A stretch of DNA of 11,428 nucleotides from Clostridia bacterium. Its GTDB lineage: Bacteria > Bacillota_A > Clostridia > Oscillospirales > CAG-272. The first letter of the stretch is position 1, and each line of letters opens with the position of its first letter. The stretch lies in contig JAFXHW010000004.1 in the NCBI GenBank assembly GCA_017533545.1, positions 1-11,428 of the forward strand. The letters run 5' to 3'. The notes under the pieces were generated by a model. That model saw nothing but the letters and a program-made list of their open reading frames with translations, did not search any database and was not told the DNA's origin. Below, one piece after another: positions 1 to 6,669 of the stretch. The position numbers and the translations under genes were made by a program.

Positions 1-803
1 CCGTCGTACCAGAGGATCTGGCCGAGTCGTGCTCCGAAATAGAGCATCATTGCGATCTCTGCAAGGCGGAACGCAGAATCGGCAGAGGAGGGACGCACGG
101 ATGCAACCGTGAGCGCGATATCCGATACGTTGGCAAGCGCGAGCAATAAGACGGCGCTGAGCGTGACGGCAAAATGCAGTCTCGGACGGGCAATGGAGAG
201 AAGCGTTCTTGTTTCATACACCATTGCAAGCATGACACCGATCAGCGAAAGCTGATTTAAAATGCGTACGGGGCTCTTTATCGGGCTGTCTATCTCAAAA
301 TACAGGCTGATCAAGTAAAAACCTGCCCAGATGATAACGCACATTGAAAGCCATGCGAGCCTTTTGGGGTCGGCATCGGTTTTAAACGACGATGCGATGA
401 AATAGAGTGCGGCGGGCAGCGCGAATACGAGCGATACGATTCGCCATGCGGCAGGCGTGGGGTAAATGTCGCGCACGGTATTTACTACGTTGAGCAGCAG
501 CGATGCGATAAGTAAAAATCCGCAAAGAAGCGAACAGAATGTCGAAAAACGGTTTTGAGGCAGATGCTTTGTGCAAAGCTCGTTGCTTTTAAGAGAGAAC
601 ATCGAAACGAGGAGCAAGACGATAACTCCTGCGCTGATGCCGTAGATAATTGCGGGGAAGGGGGATACTCTGTCATAGACAAAGAGAGATTCGTCATAGA
701 AAAAGGCCATCACAAGAGTGTGCGCAACGGCCAGTACCGCGCTCAGCACAAGCGAGATCATAAAATATACCCGCGCGCGCTTTGCCGAAGGTGTATCGTA
801 CAT
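1..803 (-). CDS. Polytopic membrane protein of unknown function (C-terminus beyond the left edge)
   Basis: An uninterrupted frame of 267 codons runs from an ATG at 803 to the left edge without a stop, so the gene is partial at its 3' end. An AAAGGA ribosome site lies 12 nt before the ATG and a consensus promoter just upstream. The product is strongly hydrophobic, with about eight likely membrane segments near residues 12-35, 50-71, 87-108, 120-140, 149-168, 181-197, 209-232 and 244-260. There is no cleavable signal peptide; the first segment follows a short basic N-terminus (KRAR at 8-11). Loops are short and I see no catalytic motif, cysteine cluster or nucleotide-binding signature. The family is not recognised. 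It could be a sensor or signalling-protein membrane module whose soluble part lies outside the window, or a free-standing membrane protein. The frame and membrane nature are well supported; no function is proposed. Confidence 0.8.
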   Translation of the reverse strand, partial: MYDTPSAKRARVYFMISLVLSAVLAVAHTLVMAFFYDESLFVYDRVSPFPAIIYGISAGVIVLLLVSMFSLKSNELCTKHLPQNRFSTFCSLLCGFLLIASLLLNVVNTVRDIYPTPAAWRIVSLVFALPAALYFIASSFKTDADPKRLAWLSMCVIIWAGFYLISLYFEIDSPIKSPVRILNQLSLIGVMLAMVYETRTLLSIARPRLHFAVTLSAVLLLALANVSDIALTVASVRPSSADSAFRLAEIAMMLYFGARLGQILWYD

Positions 804-845
804 ATATATTTACCGTCCTTTGGATATCTTTCTTAATACCTTATA

Positions 846-874
846 ATTATATACCCATATTTTTGACAAAGCAA
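846..874 (-). promoter_or_regulatory. Sigma-A-type promoter of the membrane protein gene
   Basis: On the minus strand, -35 TTGCTT (874-869) and -10 TATAAT (851-846) are separated by 17 bp. The predicted start near 839 leaves a leader of about 36 nt before the ATG at 803. The -10 is a perfect consensus and the region is very A+T rich. Confidence 0.7.
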
Positions 875-910
875 GAATAATAAGTATAGCCAATTTAAAC
901 TATTTGTAAA

Positions 911-943
911 TCAATTAAAAAGGGACGCGTTTTGCGCGTCCCT
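911..943 (-). terminator. Intrinsic terminator of the citrate-synthase-like gene
   Basis: A perfect 9-bp stem (921-929 pairing with 935-943, AGGGACGCG arm) with a 5-nt loop is followed on the minus strand by TTTTAATT. It starts 18 nt beyond the stop codon at 961, as expected for a rho-independent terminator of the minus-strand gene. Confidence 0.85.
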
Positions 944-960
944 CGCCATTATGTAATGAT

Positions 961-2403
961 TCAGTTGTGGTGCAGGTGAATGTGGGAGAGGCGCTCGTAT
1001 TCGTCGAAATCGAGCTCGCGGAGCATATTTTCAAGCTCCTCGTCACCCATAACGGTAGTACGTCCGTCGGCATATTCGCGATCGACAGCGTCCTTCATCT
1101 TCTGAACGATGGTCGCCTGCTTGTTTATCGCATCGTCGCCGTTCAGCGAGAAATAGCCGTTGAGCCAGTGTGCGATTCCTGCGGCACCGCTGTGCTGACC
1201 GACCGCAACAGATGCGGGACGGTTGAGTATTTTGGCGGTGTTGAAGATGTTGTAGATCTCCTCGTCCTTTAAGAGTCCGTCGGCGTGGATACCTGCACGG
1301 GTGATGTTGAAGTTGCGTCCGACGAAGGGAGTGCGGGGCGGGATTTCATATCCGATGTTGTTCTCGAAGTAGTGCGCGATCTCGGTGATGACCGACAGAT
1401 CCATACCGTCGGTGGTACCGCGGAGGGAAGCGTATTCTATGCACATCGCCTCAAGAGGACAGTTACCTGTTCTCTCGCCGATGCCGAGCATGGAGCAGTT
1501 GACGCTCGACGCGCCGTACAGCCATGCAGTGGCGGCGTTGGTGACAACCTTGTAAAAGTCGTTATGTCCGTGCCACTCAACGAGCGAAGAGGGAATGCCG
1601 GCATAGTGGGTGAGACCGTAGATTATACCCTGGACCGAGCGGGGAAGAGCCGATCCGGGATAGGATACACCGTATCCCATGGTATCGCAGGCGCGGATCT
1701 TGATCGGTATGCCGCTTTCCTGCATCAGATCGCGGAGCGCAGTTGCAAAGGGGAGAACGAAGCCATAGAAATCGGCGCGTGTGATATCCTCAAAATGGCA
1801 GCGGGGACGGATGCCCTTGTCGAGAAGCGATTTTACGATGCCGAGGTATTTGTCTATTGCCGATTTGCGGGTGAGACCCATCTTTTTGTAGATGTGGTAG
1901 TCAGAGCAGGATACCAAAACGCCCGTTTCCTTAATACCGAGCTCGCGTACGAGGTCGAAATCCTTTTCGGATGCGCGGATCCAGGTCGTTATCTCGGGGA
2001 ATTCGAATCCGAGCTCCATGCATTTGAGCAGCGCCTCGCGGTCCTTTTCGGTGTAAACGAAGAACTCGCTTTGGCGGATTATGCCCTTGGGGCCGCCGAG
2101 CTTGTTCATGAGGGTGTAAAGGTGTACGATCTGATCAACGGTAAAGGGGGAGGTGGACTGCTGACCGTCACGGAAGGTGGTGTCGGTTATCCATATCTCG
2201 TCGGGCATGGATATCGGAACAGAACGGTGGTTGAAGGATACCTTCGGAATGGATTCATAATCGAAAAGGTGGCGGTAGAGATTGGGTTCGGCTCTCTCCT
2301 GAAGCTGATAGCGGTAGGAGGACTGCTCGAGCAGATTGGTTTTATCTGAAAATTCTAAAGGTGAGCCGTTGAATACGTCAGTAAGTGTTGATCTGTTGTC
2401 CAT
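961..2403 (-). CDS. Citrate (Re)-synthase / 2-isopropylmalate synthase-like DRE-TIM metallolyase
   Basis: The 480-residue product belongs to the HMGL-like DRE-TIM family that condenses acetyl-CoA with a 2-oxo acid. The signature DTTFRDGQQ is at residues 74-82, the metal-binding HGHND at 278-282, GIGERTGN at 307-314 and IHADG at 372-376. The family reaction is a metal-dependent Claisen condensation in the cytoplasm. The core (IRQSEFF at 109-115, CHFEDITRADFYGF at 202-215, RACDTMGYGVSYPG at 237-250) resembles, from memory, the group containing the Clostridium kluyveri Re-citrate synthase more than classical LeuA, which carries a C-terminal leucine-regulatory domain. Here only about 60 residues follow the barrel and lid, ending in a His-rich HIHLHHN tail. 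A 70-residue N-terminal extension precedes the barrel. AGAAAGGAAA is well placed before the ATG. No leu or TCA-cycle genes flank it. The fold is certain; the substrate (oxaloacetate rather than 2-oxoisovalerate or 2-oxoglutarate) is inferred. Confidence 0.85.
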   Translation of the reverse strand: MDNRSTLTDVFNGSPLEFSDKTNLLEQSSYRYQLQERAEPNLYRHLFDYESIPKVSFNHRSVPISMPDEIWITDTTFRDGQQSTSPFTVDQIVHLYTLMNKLGGPKGIIRQSEFFVYTEKDREALLKCMELGFEFPEITTWIRASEKDFDLVRELGIKETGVLVSCSDYHIYKKMGLTRKSAIDKYLGIVKSLLDKGIRPRCHFEDITRADFYGFVLPFATALRDLMQESGIPIKIRACDTMGYGVSYPGSALPRSVQGIIYGLTHYAGIPSSLVEWHGHNDFYKVVTNAATAWLYGASSVNCSMLGIGERTGNCPLEAMCIEYASLRGTTDGMDLSVITEIAHYFENNIGYEIPPRTPFVGRNFNITRAGIHADGLLKDEEIYNIFNTAKILNRPASVAVGQHSGAAGIAHWLNGYFSLNGDDAINKQATIVQKMKDAVDREYADGRTTVMGDEELENMLRELDFDEYERLSHIHLHHN

Positions 2404-2484
2404 TTGACGTTTTCCTTTCTGAAAAAATGGTACTGTGCGTGAAAAATCTATTCGCGATGCGTTGTTTTTGCATGAAACGCACTA

Positions 2485-2557
2485 CAAACTTGCTAATATA
2501 TGGGGTGTATCATATATATTAGCACGAAATATGAATAATTGCAATAGTCAAACTTGC
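2485..2557 (-). promoter_or_regulatory. Promoter and putative operator region of the citrate-synthase-like gene
   Basis: On the minus strand -35 TTGCAA (2544-2539), 17 bp, and an extended -10 TGCTAATAT (2524-2516) predict a start near 2509 and a leader of about 105 nt. The extended -10 lies inside one arm of a perfect 11-bp inverted repeat (2491-2501 with 2514-2524, 12-nt spacer). In addition a 9-bp direct repeat, CAAACTTGC on the plus strand, occurs at 2485-2493 and 2549-2557, that is just upstream of the -35 and about 20 nt downstream of the start. The arrangement looks like repressor sites, but the binding protein is unknown. Confidence 0.6.
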
Positions 2558-2601
2558 AAATTAACATAATATTAAAATATCAAGAACGTTTGCTTTTGAA
2601 T

Positions 2602-2631
2602 AAAAAAGTCCGGGTGCGGTCGCATCCGGAC
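2602..2631 (-). terminator. Intrinsic terminator of the EF-G-like gene
   Basis: An 11-bp stem with one mismatch (2608-2618 with 2621-2631) and a 2-nt nominal loop is followed on the minus strand by six T (2607-2602). It lies 20 nt past the stop codon at 2651. The plus-strand side also has GATTTTAAT, but no gene approaches from that side. Confidence 0.85.
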
Positions 2632-2650
2632 GATTTTAATTATATTTGAC

Positions 2651-4675
2651 TTATGCCTCCGCCTCTGCCTTTGCATCTGCAATGATCTTGGCTGCATTTG
2701 CGGCGGGAACCTCTTCGTAGCGTACGAAGTAGAAGGTGAAGCTGCCCTTACCTGCAGACATTGCGCGGAGCGCGATAGTGTAGTCTGCCATTTCGGATTT
2801 CGGAACCTCAGCCTCAACGAGCTGATAGCCCTTCTTGCCTTCCTTCGGGCCTACGCCGAGAACGCGGCCGCGGCGCTTGTTGATATCACCCATAACGTCA
2901 CCGACCTGGTTTTCGGGAATGGTGACCTTGAGCTCGCCAACGGGCTCGAGAATTACAGGGTTAGCCTTAACGAGTTCCTTATATGCAAGGTTAGCTGCGA
3001 TCTTGAACGCCATTTCGGAAGAGTCAACGTCGTGGTAAGAACCGTCGTAGAGATCGGCTGCGAGGCTGACCATCGGGAATCCTGCCAAAACGCCCTTCTG
3101 CATTGCTTCGGTAAGACCTTTTTCGACGGCGGGGAAGAAGTTCTTCGGAACGGTACCGCCTACTACCGATTCGGTAAAGGTGAGACCTTCGCCTTCGCCG
3201 GGAGCGAATGTGATCTTAACGTGACCGTACTGACCGTGACCGCCCGACTGTTTCTTGTGCTTACCTTCAACCTGAATCTTCTTCTTGATTGCTTCGCGGT
3301 AAGCGATCTTGGGATCGGTAAGGTCAACCGATACGCCGTAGCGGCTCTTGAGCTTGGTGGTGAGAACGTCGAGGTGGATGTCTCCGAGACCGGAGATAAC
3401 AAGCTGCTTGGTTTCGGGATCGTTTACGAAGCGGAGGGTGTAATCCTCTTCAAGCAGGCGGTTTACGCCGGAAGCGATCTTATCTTCATCTCCTCTTGCC
3501 TTGGGCTTGATAGCCATCGAAAGGAAGGGCTCGGGATAAACGATCTTCGCGTAGGGCTCAGCGTCGCCGTTGGTCGAGAGAGTATCGTTGGTATTGGTGT
3601 TGGAAAGCTTGGGGATCATACCGATATCGCCGCAGCAAAGTCCGTCAACCTCGGTCTGCTTTTTGCCGCATACGGTATAAATATGGTTGAACTTTTCGCT
3701 CGAACCGGAATTGAGGTTCTTGAGGGTAAGGTCATTGGTGAGAGTGCCGCTCATAACGCGGAAGAAAGACATCTTGCCAACGAACGGGTCGGCGATGGTC
3801 TTGAATACGAATACCGAAGGATCGCCCTCAACTGCCTTGGGAGCAGGATAAGCGTCGGCGATGAGACCGAGCATAAACTCAACGCCCCACATATTGATGG
3901 CCGAACCGCAGATAACGGGAGCGATGGTGCCGTCGGCGATACCCGAAAGGAGCGCATTGAGCGACTCTTCAACGGTGATCTCTTCTTCGGCAAAGAATTT
4001 TTCCATAAGCTCGTCGCTGGTCTCAGCGATCGACTCAAGGAATTCGCCGCGGTGCTTTTCGGCAGATCCCATATACTTTTCGGGAATGTCGATAACAGTT
4101 CTCTTGAGGTTCTTATCGAAGGTGTAAGCCTTCATCTCGATGAGGTTGATAAGACCGAGAGTTTCGTGGGAGTCCTTCATAGGAATGAGGACGGGGCAGG
4201 CAGAGTGACCGAATTTTTCGCGGAGCTCAGCCATGAGGGCCTGGAAGTGAGCATCGGGATCGTCGAACTTGTTGATGAAGAAGGATTTCGGAATGCCTGC
4301 ATCGGTAGCGTAGTCCCATGCGAGCTCTGCGCCTACTTCAACACCCGATTTAGCGTCGATAAGTATGAGTGCGCTGTCGGCAACTCTTACACCCTGGAGC
4401 ACTTCACCCGAGAAATCGAGGTAGCCGGGGGTGTCGATAACGTTGATCTTGACGTCCTTAAAGTTTACGGGAGCAATGGATGTCTGGAGCGAAAAGCCGC
4501 GTCTGATTTCCTCGGGGTCATAGTCGCAGACGGTGTTTCCGTCGGTGGGCTTTCCGAGACGGTCGGTTGCTTTAGTAAAATATAACATGGCTTCGGCGAA
4601 GGACGTTTTGCCGGAGCCGCCGTGCCCAAGTAAAGCGATATTACGGATCTGTTTGGTTTGTTTTGCGATTGCCAT
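2651..4675 (-). CDS. EF-G-like translation factor GTPase (EF-G2 / FusA2 type)
   Basis: The 674-residue product has the full EF-G layout: a GTPase domain with G1 GHGGSGKT (17-24), G3 DTPGYLDF (81-88) and G4 NKFD (135-138), then the beta-barrel, domain III (SGLGDIHLDV), domain IV (QSGGHGQYGHV) and domain V (VGDVMGDINKRRGRVLG). EF-G moves tRNA and mRNA through the ribosome. Several residues differ from canonical EF-G. G1 is not AHIDAGKT, the switch I RGIT is RRGFS (58-62), and the catalytic histidine of DTPGH is tyrosine (Y85). These changes match the EF-G2-like paralogues of Firmicutes and Thermus as I recall them, so this is probably a second EF-G rather than the housekeeping one. The classical str operon genes (rpsL, rpsG, tuf) are absent. 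AAAGGAGA sits 9 nt before the ATG. The gene is monocistronic with its own promoter and terminator. The C-terminus is alanine-rich and acidic (AKIIADAKAEAEA). Confidence 0.9.
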   Translation of the reverse strand: MAIAKQTKQIRNIALLGHGGSGKTSFAEAMLYFTKATDRLGKPTDGNTVCDYDPEEIRRGFSLQTSIAPVNFKDVKINVIDTPGYLDFSGEVLQGVRVADSALILIDAKSGVEVGAELAWDYATDAGIPKSFFINKFDDPDAHFQALMAELREKFGHSACPVLIPMKDSHETLGLINLIEMKAYTFDKNLKRTVIDIPEKYMGSAEKHRGEFLESIAETSDELMEKFFAEEEITVEESLNALLSGIADGTIAPVICGSAINMWGVEFMLGLIADAYPAPKAVEGDPSVFVFKTIADPFVGKMSFFRVMSGTLTNDLTLKNLNSGSSEKFNHIYTVCGKKQTEVDGLCCGDIGMIPKLSNTNTNDTLSTNGDAEPYAKIVYPEPFLSMAIKPKARGDEDKIASGVNRLLEEDYTLRFVNDPETKQLVISGLGDIHLDVLTTKLKSRYGVSVDLTDPKIAYREAIKKKIQVEGKHKKQSGGHGQYGHVKITFAPGEGEGLTFTESVVGGTVPKNFFPAVEKGLTEAMQKGVLAGFPMVSLAADLYDGSYHDVDSSEMAFKIAANLAYKELVKANPVILEPVGELKVTIPENQVGDVMGDINKRRGRVLGVGPKEGKKGYQLVEAEVPKSEMADYTIALRAMSAGKGSFTFYFVRYEEVPAANAAKIIADAKAEAEA

Positions 4676-4748
4676 AGTAATGTATCTCCTTTGATTAAGT
4701 TCGTGTTTTTGGTGTTTTATACATATAAGTATAGTCGGATACCACTTA

Positions 4749-4777
4749 ATTATATAATATTAAACAGAAAAATGCAA
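4749..4777 (-). promoter_or_regulatory. Sigma-A-type promoter of the EF-G-like gene
   Basis: On the minus strand -35 TTGCAT (4777-4772), a 17-bp spacer and a perfect -10 TATAAT (4754-4749) predict a start near 4742 and a leader of about 67 nt. It lies just downstream of the radical SAM gene's terminator, so the EF-G-like gene is transcribed independently. Confidence 0.75.
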
Positions 4778-4810
4778 TACGAAATAGTATTTTTTTATCT
4801 TTTCGATATA

Positions 4811-4853
4811 AAAAGAAAAAGCCCTATTTTATGCACAGTGCACAAAACAGGGC
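4811..4853 (-). terminator. Intrinsic terminator of the radical SAM gene
   Basis: A 16-bp stem (4821-4836 with 4838-4853) has two G-U pairs in the minus-strand RNA but A-C mismatches in the plus-strand RNA, so it is built for minus-strand transcription. It is followed by TTTTTCTTTT (4820-4811). It lies about 135 nt past the stop at 4989, leaving an unusually long 3' untranslated segment. Confidence 0.85.
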
Positions 4854-4926
4854 AATAATTTGGAATAAAATGCTTTTTCGGGCATGGTAAAGCGACGGTT
4901 TTGAGCGCAAAAGCAAATTTTGTGTG

Positions 4927-4965
4927 GCAATATGCCCATAGGCAACATCCCCATGGGCATATTGC
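4927..4965 (-). other. Perfect 13-bp hairpin in the 3' untranslated region of the radical SAM gene
   Basis: GCAATATGCCCAT (4927-4939) is the exact reverse complement of 4953-4965, with a 13-nt loop. It lies 24 nt past the stop codon at 4989 and is not followed by a U-tract, so it is not a terminator by itself; the terminator lies further on at 4811-4853. Possible roles are an mRNA-stabilising 3' hairpin, a protein-binding site or a remnant of a small palindromic repeat. The sequence does not decide between these. Confidence 0.6.
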
Positions 4966-4988
4966 GGCATGATGACAGGGAAAAAGTG

Positions 4989-5918
4989 CTATATCGACAA
5001 ATTGTACAGCTTTCCCTGATACGTGTCCCGTTCGGCCATCAGCTTGTCGATGGTGTTCATGACGTTGAATTTGCGCGTGCTCCATAGCGGGGCGATCAGC
5101 TCATCGGAGAGCCCGTCTCCGGTTACCCGGCCGATAACGGTGTCGGGTGGGAGCAGCTCAAGCTGACTTACCACGATGTCGGCGTATTCGTCGAGAGTGA
5201 GAGTTTCAAACTCGCCGCGCTCATACTCTTCGGCCATGACGGTGTTTTTCAGCACGTGCAGCAGGTGTATCTTAATCTCATGCGGATGAAGGAGGGCAAC
5301 GTCGCGCGCCGTTTTGATCATATCCTCCCGACTCTCGCCGGGCAGACCGTTTATAATATGGACACAGACGTTGAGTCCGCGCAGCTTTTCGTACCCTTGA
5401 AGAAATTCCGCCCAGCTGTGTCCTCGGTTGATGCGCTCGGCAGTTGCGTCGCTTGACGACTGAAGTCCGAGCTCGACTGTCAGATATGTCTTTTTGCCGA
5501 TCTCGTAAAGCAGTTCGCAGACGTCGTCTTCGAGGCAGTCGGCGCGGGTGGCGATGCTCAGCCCCACGACGTCGGGCAGGGCGAGCGATTCGTAATAAAG
5601 CTCGCGCAGGCGCTCAACGGGAGCGTAGGTGTTGGAAAAATTCTGAAGATAGGCGATATGGAGCGCGTCTGGCCATTTTTTCGAAAGAGCGGAGACGGTG
5701 AGCTCAAACTGTATGGATATAGGCAATATCTCCCGCTCGCGCGAGCTGAGATTGCAGTAGGTGCAGCCGCCGTGGGCGCGCTTGCCGTCGATGTTGGGAC
5801 AGCTAAAGCCGCCGTCGAGGGGCACTTTGAAGCATTTTTTGCCGAAACGCTTTCTTAAATAGTAGTCGTAGGTGTAAAAACGACGGTTGTTGTCCGAATG
5901 GGGAAATGGATTTTTCAT
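4989..5918 (-). CDS. Radical SAM protein, YhcC/YtqA family (TIGR01212 type), probable tRNA wobble-uridine modification
   Basis: The 309-residue protein has the iron-sulfur motif C40-x11-C52-x2-C55 inside CPNIDGKRAHGGCTYC, the hallmark of the YhcC/YtqA (TIGR01212) branch of radical SAM enzymes. Other family features are LQNFSNTYAP (91-100), SIATRADCL (121-129), ELGLQSSSD (149-157) and the INGLPGES segment (189-196). Such enzymes bind a [4Fe-4S] cluster and split S-adenosylmethionine to a radical. The Bacillus relative YtqA has been connected, to my knowledge, with mnm5 modification of tRNA wobble uridine together with the methyltransferase YtqB; that role is transferred here by family only. 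No ytqB-like gene lies next to it in the window. The start at 5918 follows a GAGAGGA ribosome site, and the N-terminal YDYYLRKRFGKK segment is typical of the family. Length agrees with the usual 300-320 residues. The gene stands alone, divergent from a lipoprotein gene. Confidence 0.9.
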   Translation of the reverse strand: MKNPFPHSDNNRRFYTYDYYLRKRFGKKCFKVPLDGGFSCPNIDGKRAHGGCTYCNLSSREREILPISIQFELTVSALSKKWPDALHIAYLQNFSNTYAPVERLRELYYESLALPDVVGLSIATRADCLEDDVCELLYEIGKKTYLTVELGLQSSSDATAERINRGHSWAEFLQGYEKLRGLNVCVHIINGLPGESREDMIKTARDVALLHPHEIKIHLLHVLKNTVMAEEYERGEFETLTLDEYADIVVSQLELLPPDTVIGRVTGDGLSDELIAPLWSTRKFNVMNTIDKLMAERDTYQGKLYNLSI

Positions 5919-5951
5919 ATATCCTCTCGGTTGTTTTTATGTATTAATTAA

Positions 5952-5980
5952 ATGATAGCACCGATTATATTTTTTGTCAA
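5952..5980 (-). promoter_or_regulatory. Strong sigma-A-type promoter of the radical SAM gene
   Basis: On the minus strand a perfect -35 TTGACA (5980-5975), a 17-bp spacer and an extended -10 TGCTATCAT (5960-5952) predict a start near 5945 and a short leader of about 27 nt. The -35 boxes of this and the divergent lipoprotein promoter are 34 bp apart. Confidence 0.8.
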
Positions 5981-6014
5981 TCTGCTGCCTGAGAGATTAA
6001 AATCTAAAATTTTC

Positions 6015-6043
6015 TTGACTTTGAGATGCTTTTAATGTAAAAT
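6015..6043 (+). promoter_or_regulatory. Sigma-A-type promoter of the lipoprotein gene
   Basis: -35 TTGACT (6015-6020), a 17-bp spacer and -10 TAAAAT (6038-6043) predict a start near 6050, about 20 nt before the ATG at 6072. The AAAAGGAG ribosome site occupies most of that short leader. Confidence 0.8.
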
Positions 6044-6071
6044 ATATTCACTATCGAAAAGGAGATTTAAA

Positions 6072-6641
6072 ATGAAAAGAATAGTTGCACTTTTGCTCTG
6101 CCTTATTACGGTATTTGCCTTTGCATCATGCGGCGAGGAAAAGAATAATGACAATACAGATACGACAGTTGAAGAAACAAAGATCATCGATGCCGCTCCC
6201 CTCGACATTATGGATGCAATCGTTGCCGCATACCCCGATATTCCCGAATACAAAAAGCTGTACATAAACGGTGTTGACGATCTCGACGACGGATACCTCG
6301 ATCCCGAGTATGCAGGATTCCTCTACAAGGGTGAATTTGATATACTTGCGGAGCTTTCCATGGTGGATTCCTACGCCATCCGCCTTCCCAACGGCAAGAG
6401 CGCGTTCGAGATCCACATCATGAAGCTTATCGACAAAAAGGACGTTGACGCTGTCAAGGCGGTCATGCAGGCACGCATCGGGCAGCTCAACGAGAGCGAC
6501 ATCGCGCTTTATGATCCCGAAGGCTTTGCAAAGATCATCAAGAATGCCGAGGTATATTCGGTTGAAAACTATGTGTTCTTGCTCATCACTTCCGACAACG
6601 GCATCGCAAAGAGCGCGATCAAAACTGCACTCGGTATGTAA
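6072..6641 (+). CDS. Lipoprotein, DUF4358-like
   Basis: The 189-residue product begins with a basic tip (MKR), a hydrophobic stretch and a lipobox ending FASC, with the lipidated cysteine at residue 20, so it should be anchored to the outer face of the membrane. An acidic, Asn/Thr-rich linker (21-36) follows. The folded part, residues 40-189, resembles DUF4358 proteins of Clostridia in its C-terminal half, where a VKAVMQARIGQL helix (125-136) is followed by YDPEGFAKIIKNAEV (147-161) and NYVFLLITSDN (166-176). The function of that family is not known. AAAAGGAG precedes the ATG by 7 nt. The gene is monocistronic, divergent from the radical SAM gene. Its stop is followed by the GCGATAT hairpin element and then a bidirectional terminator, so its mRNA probably carries a very structured 3' region. 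The lipoprotein call is firm; the DUF assignment is from memory of the family pattern. Confidence 0.88.
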   Translation: MKRIVALLLCLITVFAFASCGEEKNNDNTDTTVEETKIIDAAPLDIMDAIVAAYPDIPEYKKLYINGVDDLDDGYLDPEYAGFLYKGEFDILAELSMVDSYAIRLPNGKSAFEIHIMKLIDKKDVDAVKAVMQARIGQLNESDIALYDPEGFAKIIKNAEVYSVENYVFLLITSDNGIAKSAIKTALGM

Positions 6642-6669
6642 AATGTAAAACAAAAAATATGGCACCTTT

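Noticed and set aside
863..890. Plus-strand promoter-like boxes TTGACA and TATAGC with 16-bp spacing
   Set aside because: They overlap the stronger minus-strand promoter of the membrane protein gene, and transcription would only run antisense into the terminator and the citrate-synthase-like gene. Chance matches are common in such A+T-rich spacers.
1285..2349. A 354-codon plus-strand open frame opposite the citrate-synthase-like gene
   Set aside because: It is antisense to a well-supported enzyme gene, with no recognisable domains and no start signals.
2404..2524. T-box or leucine-type riboswitch in the leader of the citrate-synthase-like gene
   Set aside because: No T-box core sequence, specifier stem or antiterminator/terminator pair is visible; the only clear structure is the inverted repeat at the -10.
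3032..4585. A 517-codon plus-strand open frame opposite the EF-G-like gene
   Set aside because: It lies wholly antisense to a gene with clear EF-G motifs, its translation shows no family features, and no ribosome site or promoter supports it. It is a by-product of codon bias.
5994..6005. AGATT/AATCT mini-palindrome between the divergent promoters of the radical SAM and lipoprotein genes
   Set aside because: Arms of only 5 bp in an A+T-rich region are expected by chance, and no second copy supports an operator.
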